A program made the position numbers and the translations under genes. This document shows, in pieces, positions 54,766 to 63,282 of a DNA stretch of 64,000 nt. This DNA comes from JADLHS01 sp020848635 (lineage in GTDB: Bacteria; Verrucomicrobiota; Verrucomicrobiia; Limisphaerales; JADLHS01): NCBI GenBank assembly GCA_037044975.1, contig JBAOIL010000005.1, forward strand, positions 186,001-250,000, in the 5' to 3' direction. Every line of letters begins with the position of its first letter. The first letter of the stretch is position 1. The notes under the pieces are model-generated. The model did not search any database. It was given only the letters and a program-made list of their open reading frames with translations, and was not told the origin of the DNA.

Positions 54766-55770
54766 TCAAATATGCGCGATGCCCGCGCCACCCCGCTCAA
54801 CCCCGAACAAGGGAGAGGCGGCGGGCGGAAACACATCATACGCCGGCCCGAACTGCGCGAGAAAATGAAGCGAATACGCCCGCTGGAAAACCAGCACCGG
54901 CAACAGCAACACCGTGCCGAGGTACGGAACCATCATGAAACATCCCGCGAGGCAGCACGTCGCCAAGATCACGACCAGGACCAGAACGCCACTGGCCATG
55001 CCCAGCACGAGTTGCATCAAAAAGTAGAGCACAAAGCTGCCGGGGTGGGCCGCCAGCAATCCGCCCAGCTCGCTCCAGCCCGCCAGACATTGCTTGCCGC
55101 GCAGAAACATGATCGGCACCACGAAATCCGCCAACAGCTTGCCGATCAAAGCAAACCCGATCGCCACCACGATCAACCCCAGCAACGCACCCACCGCCAC
55201 CACGATGCCAGCTGCATTTGGCGCACCCCGCAGCACCATCTTGAACACGGGGACAATGATCAGCGCCAGCAACGGCAGCATCACGGCCATCCCGACCAGC
55301 CCCAGCCCCAGCCGGAACCGCCAGAGACTATTGCCCACGCCGGCGAACTGATTCCATGGTGCGACCACCTCGGCCTGGTTCAAAGCCACGCAATGGAGAA
55401 AAATGAACTTTCCCCGGCTATTGAGCCAGGTGAACAGCACCCATAGCGCCAGGCCGAACACCACCACCGCGACGATTACCGGCCCGATCCACCAGAAGTT
55501 GCTCGTCAAATAATCCTTGGCGTGCTCCAGTGCCCGCTGGAAATTGGGTCCGCCCGAACCGCCATGATGCGACCCGCCGCCATAGTTGCCACCGCCGCTC
55601 CAGCCCTGCTCGCCCAGATGCGCCAGCCACGCGCCAAAACCGAGGATGAACCACCGGCCCAGATCGAACGGTTGAAACAACACCCGCTTCACCCGATCCA
55701 GCGCCTGACTGATCGGCGTGGTCACGCTGATTTCCGGCGGTCGGGACGCGAGGGGTTGGATCGGAATCAT
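54766..55770 (-). CDS. Multi-pass membrane protein, DUF7544-like
   Basis: 334 residues with about six TM helices. PISQALDRVKRVLFQPFDLGRWFILGFGAWLAHLGEQG followed by a Gly/Ser/His-rich loop (GGGNYGGGSHHGGSGG), then long hydrophobic stretches (WIGPVIVAVVVFGLALWVLF, LVLGMASGVLVLVVILATCC). FQPFDLGRWFxLGFxAWLA is a signature shared by bacterial proteins of this unknown family. A transporter or glycerophosphoryl diester-associated role has been suggested for relatives but is not shown. No partner is apparent. Confidence 0.65.
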   Translation of the reverse strand: MIPIQPLASRPPEISVTTPISQALDRVKRVLFQPFDLGRWFILGFGAWLAHLGEQGWSGGGNYGGGSHHGGSGGPNFQRALEHAKDYLTSNFWWIGPVIVAVVVFGLALWVLFTWLNSRGKFIFLHCVALNQAEVVAPWNQFAGVGNSLWRFRLGLGLVGMAVMLPLLALIIVPVFKMVLRGAPNAAGIVVAVGALLGLIVVAIGFALIGKLLADFVVPIMFLRGKQCLAGWSELGGLLAAHPGSFVLYFLMQLVLGMASGVLVLVVILATCCLAGCFMMVPYLGTVLLLPVLVFQRAYSLHFLAQFGPAYDVFPPAASPLFGVERGGAGIAHI

Positions 55771-55866
55771 AGGTTTGTTCTGCGGCGAACGCTATATTCA
55801 TCCAGCCGGGTCCGGAAGCACAATGGTTTTCACCAGGGCGAAGGAACCGGGTAGTGGCGGCGGCGG

Positions 55867-56091
55867 TTATGCGGACGAGGTTTTTCCCCGTTCGGCGGCG
55901 CTGGGCTCGCGAAAATCACTGAGCCGGCCCTTTTTGAACGTGCCGTCGGCCAGCTTCAAGGTGATCTGCGGCGGCCAGCCGGCTTTGGCCTCGGTTACGC
56001 TGTCCACAACGCCCACGGCGCGAGTAATTTTATGGACCATCGTTTCGCCCAAATAACCTTCACCCGTGGCGGGGAGTTTGATTTTGCTCAT
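55867..56091 (-). CDS. Small conserved hypothetical protein
   Basis: 74 residues, MSKIKLPATGEGYLGETMVHKITRAV..., with a beta-rich central part (GVVDSVTEAKAGWPPQITLKL) and a charged end (FKKGRLSDFREPSAAERGK). No motif allows a function. ATG 56091 is well placed. It is divergent from the radical SAM gene, 156 bases between, so both promoters share that gap. Confidence 0.55.
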   Translation of the reverse strand: MSKIKLPATGEGYLGETMVHKITRAVGVVDSVTEAKAGWPPQITLKLADGTFKKGRLSDFREPSAAERGKTSSA

Positions 56092-56247
56092 GCCGCAAAC
56101 GTAACAGTCGGTGGGAAAACTACAAGGCGCGCTGGTTTCGGTTGAACCGAGGGGGCCTTCGTGGTGAAATTTTTCGCTCGTCGCCTGCGGACGCCAAGCC
56201 TAGATTCGCTGGGTGGTCGCAGCGGTGCGACCCTGGAGTTTCCGCTT

Positions 56248-57720
56248 ATGAATGTTCTGCTGGTCAGTCCGCAAACGCCGGACACGTTCTGGAGTTTCAA
56301 GCATGTCCTGCGTTTTGTTTCCAAGAAGTCCACGTTTCCCCCGCTCGGCCTGCTCACGGTGGCCGCGATGCTGCCGCGGGCGTGGCAACTCAAATTGGTG
56401 GATCTGAACGTGGCGCGGCTGCGCGACGAGGACTTGCGCCGGGCGGACGTGGTCATGATCAGCGCAATGCTGGTGCATGAAGCGTCGGTGCGCGAGGTGG
56501 TGGCACGGTGCGCGGCGCTGGGCAAACGCGTGGTGGCAGGCGGGCCGCTCTTCACCACGGGGCACGAGGCGTTCCCGGAGATCCAGCATTTCGTGCTGGG
56601 TGAGGCGGAGGAATTGATGCCGCAACTGGTGGCGGATCTGGAATCGGGCCGGCTGCAAACAATCTATCAGGCGGCGAACCGGCCCCGCATGGCGCTGTCG
56701 CCGGTGCCGCGCTGGGAGCTCGTGGATTTGAAGCAGTACGTGACGATGGCCGTGCAGTTTTCGCGCGGATGCCCGTTCGATTGTGAGTTCTGTGACATCA
56801 TCGTAATGAACGGGCGGGTGCCACGAACGAAGTCGCCGGCCCAGGTCATCGCCGAGTTGGAAATCCTGCGAACGCGGGGTTGGCAGGACATGGTGTTCAT
56901 CGTGGACGACAATTTCATCGGGAACAAAACGCGGACGCGGGAGCTGCTGCACGAAATGATCGCCTGGCGGCGGCGCACGCAACCAAAGATGGGCTTCTTC
57001 ACAGAGGCCTCGGTGAATCTGGCGGATGATGCGGAACTGCGCGCGTTGATGGTGGCCGCCGGCTTCACGAAGGTCTTCGTGGGCATCGAGACGCCGGCCG
57101 CGGAGTCCCTGGTGGAATGTCGCAAGGTGCAGAACCAGGGGCGCGATCTGGTGGCGGCGGTGCAGACGCTGCAGCGGGATGGCTTGCAGGTGATGGGCGG
57201 GTTCATCGTGGGTTTCGACAGCGATCAGCCGGATATCTTCAAGCGACAGTTCGAGTTTATCCAACGGTCAGGCGTGGTCACGGCGATGGTGGGGCTGCTC
57301 TCGGCGCTGCCGCAGACGCGGCTGTATCAGCGCTTGAAACGCGAGGGCCGGCTGGAAGCGAAAAGCACCGGCAACAACACGGATGCGACGCTGAATTTCC
57401 AGCCGAAGTTAAGCCGGGAGTTTCTCCAATCGGGCTATCGCGAGCTGATGAAGAAGCTTTACGAGCCGGGCGCGTACTATCAGCGCATCCGGACGTTCAT
57501 GAAAAATCATCGGCCAACGGGCCCGAGCCTGCGGCTTTCGCGGGCGGACCTGCAGGCGTTCGTAAAATCGTTCTGGTTGCTGGGGGTGTGGCATCGCGGG
57601 CGGGTGGCCTACTGGCGATTTTTCTGGAGCACGCTGTTGCGGCGGCCCCGGCAGTTCCGTTATGGGATGGAACTGGCGATTGTCGGCCACCACTTCCGCC
57701 GCGTGGCACAGCGGTTGTGA
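56248..57720 (+). CDS. B12-binding-domain radical SAM protein
   Basis: 490 residues from ATG 56248; longer starts are in non-conserved sequence. N-terminal cobalamin-binding-type Rossmann domain (MNVLLVSPQTPDTFWSFKHV, VDLNVARLRDEDLRRADVVM), then the iron-sulfur motif RGCPFDCEFCD with Cys175, Cys179 and Cys182, and the SAM-binding region GFTKVFVGIETPAAESLVEC. The C-terminal part (NFQPKLSREFLQSGYRELMK) is like the DUF4070 end found in class B-type enzymes such as HpnJ or BchE relatives. The substrate is unknown; the absence of hopanoid or bacteriochlorophyll genes nearby argues against a simple transfer of those names. Confidence 0.85.
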   Translation: MNVLLVSPQTPDTFWSFKHVLRFVSKKSTFPPLGLLTVAAMLPRAWQLKLVDLNVARLRDEDLRRADVVMISAMLVHEASVREVVARCAALGKRVVAGGPLFTTGHEAFPEIQHFVLGEAEELMPQLVADLESGRLQTIYQAANRPRMALSPVPRWELVDLKQYVTMAVQFSRGCPFDCEFCDIIVMNGRVPRTKSPAQVIAELEILRTRGWQDMVFIVDDNFIGNKTRTRELLHEMIAWRRRTQPKMGFFTEASVNLADDAELRALMVAAGFTKVFVGIETPAAESLVECRKVQNQGRDLVAAVQTLQRDGLQVMGGFIVGFDSDQPDIFKRQFEFIQRSGVVTAMVGLLSALPQTRLYQRLKREGRLEAKSTGNNTDATLNFQPKLSREFLQSGYRELMKKLYEPGAYYQRIRTFMKNHRPTGPSLRLSRADLQAFVKSFWLLGVWHRGRVAYWRFFWSTLLRRPRQFRYGMELAIVGHHFRRVAQRL

Positions 57721-57896
57721 GCACACGGCGGACGACGATGTCTGAATTCATTCCACCCCGATTGCCTGTTAGGGTTCAAGCTGACCTCCCGTCCAAAGCC
57801 GGACGCTCGCCCGGGACATTGCGCAAACCCGAAAAACTGGTTGTCGGAGGCTGACCGGCGAAGGCTACGCGCCATTCGTTGACACTGTACACGGAG

Positions 57897-58295
57897 TTAG
57901 TAGCCCGGGTTTGCAGCTGGGTCAGGCTCAGAAAATTTTGATTCGCCCTTGCTGCCAGCAAGGTAGACTCCATATCCGCTGGCGCCCTTCCAACGCAGGC
58001 CGAAGCTCTGTCCGGCGGAAACATAAGCAAAGGATTCCAGATCTCTTGGCGTTGCACCCTCCATTCCCCAGTTGAAGTTCTCCAGCTGCAGGTCTTGAAG
58101 CTTTTGCGGATATGCGCCGTGCCTTTGGTAGTAGGCTTCGAGTTCGGGTGCGAGCCGAGTCCGTAATTCCATCATCTTCGAGGCCTCCCGTGTCGCCTCG
58201 GCCATTCGTCGAGCATCCCGTAACTGGACATAACCAAAGCAAAAGATGCCGGCCATAATGCCGAAGACAGCGATCACCAACGCAGTGTTCTTCAT
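57897..58295 (-). CDS. Small pseudopilin-like or single-pass membrane protein
   Basis: 132 residues: N-terminal TM helix (ALVIAVFGIMAGIFCFGYVQL) and a soluble domain with AYYQRHGAYPQKLQDLQLEN, a motif typical of GspG-type pseudopilins and related periplasmic proteins. The prepilin cleavage motif (G-F-T-L-x-E) is missing, so it may not be processed as a pilin. ATG 58295 shares the bases TG with the sufS stop (ATGA overlap), so it is translationally coupled to sufS although no functional link is known. Confidence 0.6.
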   Translation of the reverse strand: MKNTALVIAVFGIMAGIFCFGYVQLRDARRMAEATREASKMMELRTRLAPELEAYYQRHGAYPQKLQDLQLENFNWGMEGATPRDLESFAYVSAGQSFGLRWKGASGYGVYLAGSKGESKFSEPDPAANPGY

Positions 58296-59530
58296 CCGCC
58301 AAAGAAATTTTGGATTTCCTTCACCACTTCCACGAAGCGGTCCACTTCGGCCTGGGTGTTATAAAAATAAAAACTCGCCCGGGCGGTGGATTCGACGCCG
58401 AGTTTGTGCATGAGCGGTTGGGTGCAATGATGGCCGCCGCGCAGCGCCACCCCCGCCTGATCCGCCAGCGTCACCACGTCGTGGGCGTGGACATCCTTGA
58501 GCAGGAAACTCACGAGGCCGGCGCGGCCGGTCTTCGGGCCGAAGAGGCGGATGTTTTTCAGCGCGGCAAGCCGGTCGTAGGCGTAGTGCGCGAGTTCCTG
58601 ATCGTGCTTCCAGATGTTCTCGCGACCGATGGCGTCGAGGTAATCCATCGCGGCATGCAGGCCGATTGGGCCGGAGATGTCGGGCGTGCCGGCTTCAAAG
58701 CGGTGCGGTGCGCGTTTGAACTCAGTCTGCTGGTAGCCGACGGATAAAATCATTTCGCCGCCGCCTTGATACGGGGGCATGGCATCGAGCAATTCCGGGC
58801 GGCCCCACAGCGCGCCGATGCCGGTGGGACCGCAGATCTTGTGGCCGGAGAACGCGAAGAAATCGCAGCCGATGGCCTGGACATCCACGGGCATGTGTCC
58901 GGCGCTTTGGGCGCCGTCCACGAGCGTGACGATGCCGAGGTTGCGGGCGCGGGCGCACAGGTCGGCGACGGGATTTACCGTGCCCATCGCGTTCGAGATG
59001 TGAACCATGGAAAAAATCTTCACCGGCTTGGTGAGCAGAGAATCGAGCTTGGTCAGATCAAGCAAACCTTCATCGCCGGTGACGGGCACGTAGGCGACCT
59101 TGGCGCCGGTGCGTTGGGCCAGCATTTGCCAGGGGACGAGATTGCTGTGGTGCTCCAGTTCGGTGAGCAGGATCACGTCGCCGGGCTGGAGATGTTTGGT
59201 GCCCCAGGAACTCGCGACCAGATTGATGCCTTCGGTCGTGCCGCGGGTGAAAATGATTTCGTCGGCGCTGCCCGCGTTGATGAACTTGGCGACGCGCGTC
59301 CGGGCGCCTTCAAATGCGGTGGTGGCACGATTGCTCAACTCGTGAATGCCCCGATGCACGTTGGCGTTGTCGTGCTCGTAGTAATGAACCAGCGCGTCAA
59401 TCACCGCCCGCGGTTTCTGCGAGGTGGCGGCGTTGTCGAAATAGATCAGCGGCTTGCCGTGGACTTGTTGGTCCAGAATCGGGAAGTCGGCGCGGAGGCT
59501 GGCCCAGTCAATTTTATTTGAAACACTCAT
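58292..59530 (-). CDS. sufS: Cysteine desulfurase SufS
   Basis: 412 residues. PLP enzyme that takes sulfur from cysteine for iron-sulfur cluster assembly. Family motifs: YFDNAATSQKP, RGTTEGINLVASSWG, TELEHHSNLVPWQ, Schiff-base Lys231 in FFAFSGHKICGP, and the persulfide Cys369 in LRGGHHCTQPLM (the short active-site loop of group II desulfurases). The length and RxGHHC loop fit SufS rather than IscS. It is 71 bases downstream of sufT, both on the minus strand, so they form an iron-sulfur pair. No SufBCD genes are in the window. Confidence 0.93.
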   Translation of the reverse strand: MSVSNKIDWASLRADFPILDQQVHGKPLIYFDNAATSQKPRAVIDALVHYYEHDNANVHRGIHELSNRATTAFEGARTRVAKFINAGSADEIIFTRGTTEGINLVASSWGTKHLQPGDVILLTELEHHSNLVPWQMLAQRTGAKVAYVPVTGDEGLLDLTKLDSLLTKPVKIFSMVHISNAMGTVNPVADLCARARNLGIVTLVDGAQSAGHMPVDVQAIGCDFFAFSGHKICGPTGIGALWGRPELLDAMPPYQGGGEMILSVGYQQTEFKRAPHRFEAGTPDISGPIGLHAAMDYLDAIGRENIWKHDQELAHYAYDRLAALKNIRLFGPKTGRAGLVSFLLKDVHAHDVVTLADQAGVALRGGHHCTQPLMHKLGVESTARASFYFYNTQAEVDRFVEVVKEIQNFFGG

Positions 59531-59601
59531 CGAAATTTTGAACCGCAGCGACGCTGAGGCGCAGAGAAAACCATCCCCTCACTCGGCGCCGCTGCGTTGA
59601 A

Positions 59602-60153
59602 TTACATCAACCCGAGTTGCAGTTTGGCCGCCTCGGTCATCATGCCTTGATTCCACGGCGGGTCCCAGACCAGTTCCACGTTCGCTTCGTCAATGGGTTC
59701 GAGGGAGATGAGTTTGTTTTGCACGTCCTGCGCGAGCACCGGGCCCATCCCGCAGCCAGGGGCGGTCAAGGTCATCTTCACGTCGGCCTTGTAGTTGTTC
59801 GCGCCAATGGAGGTGAGGTGACAATCATAAATCAGCCCGAGGTCCACCACGTTGACCGGAATCTCCGGGTCGTAGCAGGTCTTGAGCGCTTCCCACACCT
59901 GCTTCTCCAATTGTTCCTGGGTGACCGGGCCGCTCGGAATCGCGGGTGCGCGTTTGGTTTCCACTTCCAGACCGAGCGCATCGGCATCCCGGGCCTCGAT
60001 CCGGAACATGTTGCCGTTGACCACGACAGTGTAGCTGCCGCCAAGGGACTGCGTGATGTGGGCGGGCTCGCCTTTCATTAAGGTGACCTTGGTGCCAACC
60101 GGCACAATGGCGGCTTCGACGTCGCGGGTGAGAATGACAGGACCTGTATTCAT
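59602..60153 (-). CDS. sufT: SufT-type iron-sulfur cluster carrier/assembly protein
   Basis: 183 residues. After an N-terminal extension of about 75 residues (LTRDVEAAIVPVGTKVTLMKGEPAHITQSLGGSYTVVV) comes the MIP18/DUF59 domain: VWEALKTCYDPEIPVNVVDLGLIYDCHL, MTLTAPGCGMGPVLAQDVQ with the conserved Cys, and VELVWDPPWNQGMMTE. The combination of this extension with DUF59 is the architecture named SufT, involved in maturing iron-sulfur proteins. ATG 60153 fits; a longer frame upstream is not conserved. It lies before sufS and is divergent from glgC. Confidence 0.88.
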   Translation of the reverse strand: MNTGPVILTRDVEAAIVPVGTKVTLMKGEPAHITQSLGGSYTVVVNGNMFRIEARDADALGLEVETKRAPAIPSGPVTQEQLEKQVWEALKTCYDPEIPVNVVDLGLIYDCHLTSIGANNYKADVKMTLTAPGCGMGPVLAQDVQNKLISLEPIDEANVELVWDPPWNQGMMTEAAKLQLGLM

Positions 60154-60343
60154 AAATTGCAATCCGGTAAAATTGACACCGCCACCATGCCTTAATCGGG
60201 CCCGAAGTGCTAGCCCAGAAGAGGTGCCCCAAGCTCGGCGGTTCCCAAGCGACATCCGCGTCCCGGCGCAACGGCCATATGAGGCTTGCTTGCCCTCCGC
60301 ACGATGCGCTAGGCTGCGCCAGCAACTTCAGCATACGATTAGC

Positions 60344-61672
60344 ATGTCAACACCAAGCACGCAAACCAGCCGCATCAGCCGTCAGTCCCTGAACAAGAGC
60401 GAGGTCCTGTGCGTGATCATGGGCGGCGGCCAGGGCACGCGCCTTTTCCCCCTCACCAAGGACCGAGCCAAGCCCGCCGTGCCCCTGGCGGGCAAGTACC
60501 GCCTCGTGGATGTGCCGATCTCCACCTGCATCAACTCCCAGTGCCGGCGGATTTATATTTTGACGCAGTTCAATTCCACGTCGCTGCACAGTCACCTGTC
60601 CCAATCCTACAAGTTTGATCATTTCACCGGCGGCTTTGTGGAGGTACTCGCCGCCCAACAGACGTTTTCCACCACCTCCTGGTACGAAGGCACGGCTGAC
60701 GCGGTGCGCAAAAACCTCGTCCACTTCCTCAATCACGACTTCGAGTACTTGATAATTCTTAGCGGCGACCAGTTATTCCGCATGGATTTCAGCCGCATGC
60801 TCGCCGAACACAAGGACGCAGGGGCCGATGTGACCATCGCCACAATCCCGGTTGGCCGGGCGGAAGCGCAGTCGCTGGGCATCATGCAAATTGACGAGAG
60901 CCGACGGATCACGCGGTTTGTCGAGAAGCCCAAGGATTCGGCCGTGCAGGATTCGCTGCGGCTGCCGGCCGAGTGGCACACCAAGTTTGGCATCGAAGGT
61001 GGGCGGGAACAATTCCTCGCCTCAATGGGCATCTACGTCTTCAATCGCAACGTCATCGAAACGCTGCTGGCCAACAAGCACACCGATTTCGGCAAACACA
61101 TCATCCCGGGCGCCATTGAGACCCATCGCGTTTGCTCGCATATCTTCCAAGGCTACTGGGAGGACATTGGCACCATCCGCGCATTCTTTGACGCCAACCT
61201 CGACCTCGCCGCCGAGTTGCCCCGATTTAACTTCTTCGACATGAGCGCCCCGATTTTCAGCCGTCCGCGCTTTTTGCCGGGTTCAAAAATCAACGGCGCG
61301 CAGATTGATCACGCGGTGGTTTCCGATGGCTGCATCATCAACCAGGCCAAAATCTCCCACAGCATCATCGGCCTGCGCATGCTGGTCGGCGCGGGCACGG
61401 AACTGCACCGCGTCGTGGCTTTGGGATGCGATTATTACGAATCCAAGGAATCAATCGTCGAACACGAAAAAACTGGCAAACCACCAATCGGCATTGGTTT
61501 AAACTGCCGCATCGAAAACGCGATCATTGACAAGAATGCCCGCATCGGTAACAACGTCGTCATCTCGCCGTCCGGCAAGCCGGACAATGTGGATCACCAC
61601 CTCTATTACGTCCGCGACGGCATCGTCGTTATTCCCAAGGGAGCTTCGATCCCCGATGGAACGGTGATTTAA
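60344..61672 (+). CDS. glgC: Glucose-1-phosphate adenylyltransferase
   Basis: 442 residues. Makes ADP-glucose for glycogen. N-terminal nucleotide-binding motif CVIMGGGQGTRLFPLTKDRAKPAVPLAGKYRLVDVPIS (residues about 23-60) with the arginine and lysine of the family; GDQLFRMDFSRML holds the metal-binding Asp; FVEKPKDSAVQD and EDIGTIRAFFDANLDLA are further hallmarks. A C-terminal left-handed beta-helix (VSDGCIINQAKISHSIIGLR, ENAIIDKNARIGNNVVISPSG) gives the regulatory domain. ATG 60344 is chosen because the in-frame extension upstream is not conserved. It is divergent from sufT and followed 126 bases later by apgM. Confidence 0.94.
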   Translation: MSTPSTQTSRISRQSLNKSEVLCVIMGGGQGTRLFPLTKDRAKPAVPLAGKYRLVDVPISTCINSQCRRIYILTQFNSTSLHSHLSQSYKFDHFTGGFVEVLAAQQTFSTTSWYEGTADAVRKNLVHFLNHDFEYLIILSGDQLFRMDFSRMLAEHKDAGADVTIATIPVGRAEAQSLGIMQIDESRRITRFVEKPKDSAVQDSLRLPAEWHTKFGIEGGREQFLASMGIYVFNRNVIETLLANKHTDFGKHIIPGAIETHRVCSHIFQGYWEDIGTIRAFFDANLDLAAELPRFNFFDMSAPIFSRPRFLPGSKINGAQIDHAVVSDGCIINQAKISHSIIGLRMLVGAGTELHRVVALGCDYYESKESIVEHEKTGKPPIGIGLNCRIENAIIDKNARIGNNVVISPSGKPDNVDHHLYYVRDGIVVIPKGASIPDGTVI

Positions 61673-61798
61673 CCGTCCGCCCGGCCTCCGGAGCCAAATC
61701 CCGTTGACGCTACCGCGTGCTTCTCCGCATGATGCCACCCAGCGTGCGGTTTTATGCCACACGCATTTGAACTGAAACGGCCAAAACTGAAATTGATT

Positions 61799-63022
61799 AT
61801 GAATCTGGATGCTCTTTATTCCGAACTGACGCTGAAAACCAACGCCAAACTCGCGCTCGTCGTGCTCGACGGTCTCGGCGACCTCGCCACGAAGGAACAA
61901 AATTATCTCACGCCGCTGGAAGCCGCCCACACGCCAAACCTTGACGCGCTCGCCAAAGATTCCGCGCAAGGCCGCATGATTCCCGTCGCGCCCGGCATCA
62001 CGCCCGGCAGCGGCCCGGGCCACCTCGGATTGTTCGGGTACGATCCGCGCGAATTTCAAGTTGGCCGCGGCGTGATCGAAGCGCTCGGGCTGGGCGTTGA
62101 GTTGAAACCAGGCGATGTCTGCGCCCGGGCGAATTTTGCGACTCTCGACGCCAAAGGCATTGTCACCGACCGCCGGGCCGGGCGCATTCCGACCGAGACG
62201 TGCGAAGAGCTTTGTGCCCTGCTGGCGGCGAAGATCAAGAAAATCGGCGACACGCAGATCATCATCAAGGCCGGTAAGGAACATCGCTTCGTCGTGGTCT
62301 TTCGCGGCAAGGGCCTCGAAGGGCCGCTTACGGACGCCGACCCGAATCGCGAAGGTTACGCCATACCAACCGTCAAGCCGCGCGACGCTAAAAATGCGAA
62401 GCAGAAGAAAATGGCCGGGCTGATCGCCTTATTTTACAAGGCAGCGCTGCCGATCCTCGCCAAGGAAAGGCCGGCCAATGGTTTTCTCATGCGCGGCATT
62501 GCGCACCAGCCGAGCATTCCGCTGTTCGAGGATCGTTACCGGCTCAAGCCGGTCGCCCTGGCGGTTTATCCCATGTATAAAGGACTTTCCCAACTGGTGG
62601 GCATGACCAAGATCGAAGGCCCGCAGACCATCGCGGAACAATTCGAGCGCTACCTGACCGAGTACGACCGCTTTGATTTCTTTTTCATCCACTACAAATA
62701 CACTGATAAAGCCGGCGAGGACGGCAACTTTGCCGCGAAGAAGAAAGCCATTGAAGACTTCGACGCCGCGCTGCCGATTCTCTTGAAGAAACGGCCCGAC
62801 GTACTGGCCATCACCGGCGATCATTCGACGCCGGTCGCGGCGAAAGGCCACTCGTGGCATCCGCAGCCGGTGTTGCTGCACTCGGCCTTGAGCGGTTCGG
62901 ACAAGCTGGATCGGTTCACCGAAACAGGTGCGAATACCGGTTCGCTCGGCGTGTTCGAGGCCAAGTATCTGCTCCGGCTCATGCAGGCCAACGCGAAACA
63001 GTTTGATAAGTTTGGGGCGTAG
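61799..63022 (+). CDS. apgM: 2,3-bisphosphoglycerate-independent phosphoglycerate mutase, archaeal-type
   Basis: 407 residues. Interconverts 3- and 2-phosphoglycerate. The alkaline-phosphatase-like active site is recognisable: LALVVLDGLGDL (metal Asp), APGITPGSGPGHLGLFGYDP with the phosphorylated Ser of GSGPGH, FFFIHYKYTDKAGEDGNF (Asp/His ligands), and ITGDHSTPVAAKGHSWHP near the end. The compact length and the GSGPGHLxLFGYDP loop mark the ApgM group, distinct from GpmI. ATG 61799 starts MNLDALYSEL; a longer N-terminus is unsupported. It may be co-expressed with glgC. Confidence 0.92.
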   Translation: MNLDALYSELTLKTNAKLALVVLDGLGDLATKEQNYLTPLEAAHTPNLDALAKDSAQGRMIPVAPGITPGSGPGHLGLFGYDPREFQVGRGVIEALGLGVELKPGDVCARANFATLDAKGIVTDRRAGRIPTETCEELCALLAAKIKKIGDTQIIIKAGKEHRFVVVFRGKGLEGPLTDADPNREGYAIPTVKPRDAKNAKQKKMAGLIALFYKAALPILAKERPANGFLMRGIAHQPSIPLFEDRYRLKPVALAVYPMYKGLSQLVGMTKIEGPQTIAEQFERYLTEYDRFDFFFIHYKYTDKAGEDGNFAAKKKAIEDFDAALPILLKKRPDVLAITGDHSTPVAAKGHSWHPQPVLLHSALSGSDKLDRFTETGANTGSLGVFEAKYLLRLMQANAKQFDKFGA

Positions 63023-63282
63023 AGGCTCGTGACCCGGCTGGGCGCGGAACTCAAGTGGCGACGCAAAACTGCACCGATGTTGGGTCAGTGGCGCTGAGGC
63101 GAGCCACGAAACTGTTGATTGTGGGCGGGTTACGCGTACCGATGCGGCTGACCATGAGTGGATCACCTGTCGTTTCCGGATGGGAGGACGGGCATCCTTC
63201 TCGAGCGGGAGTTGGACCCGGATTTCCAGAAGGTTAGAGTCGGTCCACTCGACTGGATAGCGGAAGCCTATCGCGCCGGCCG

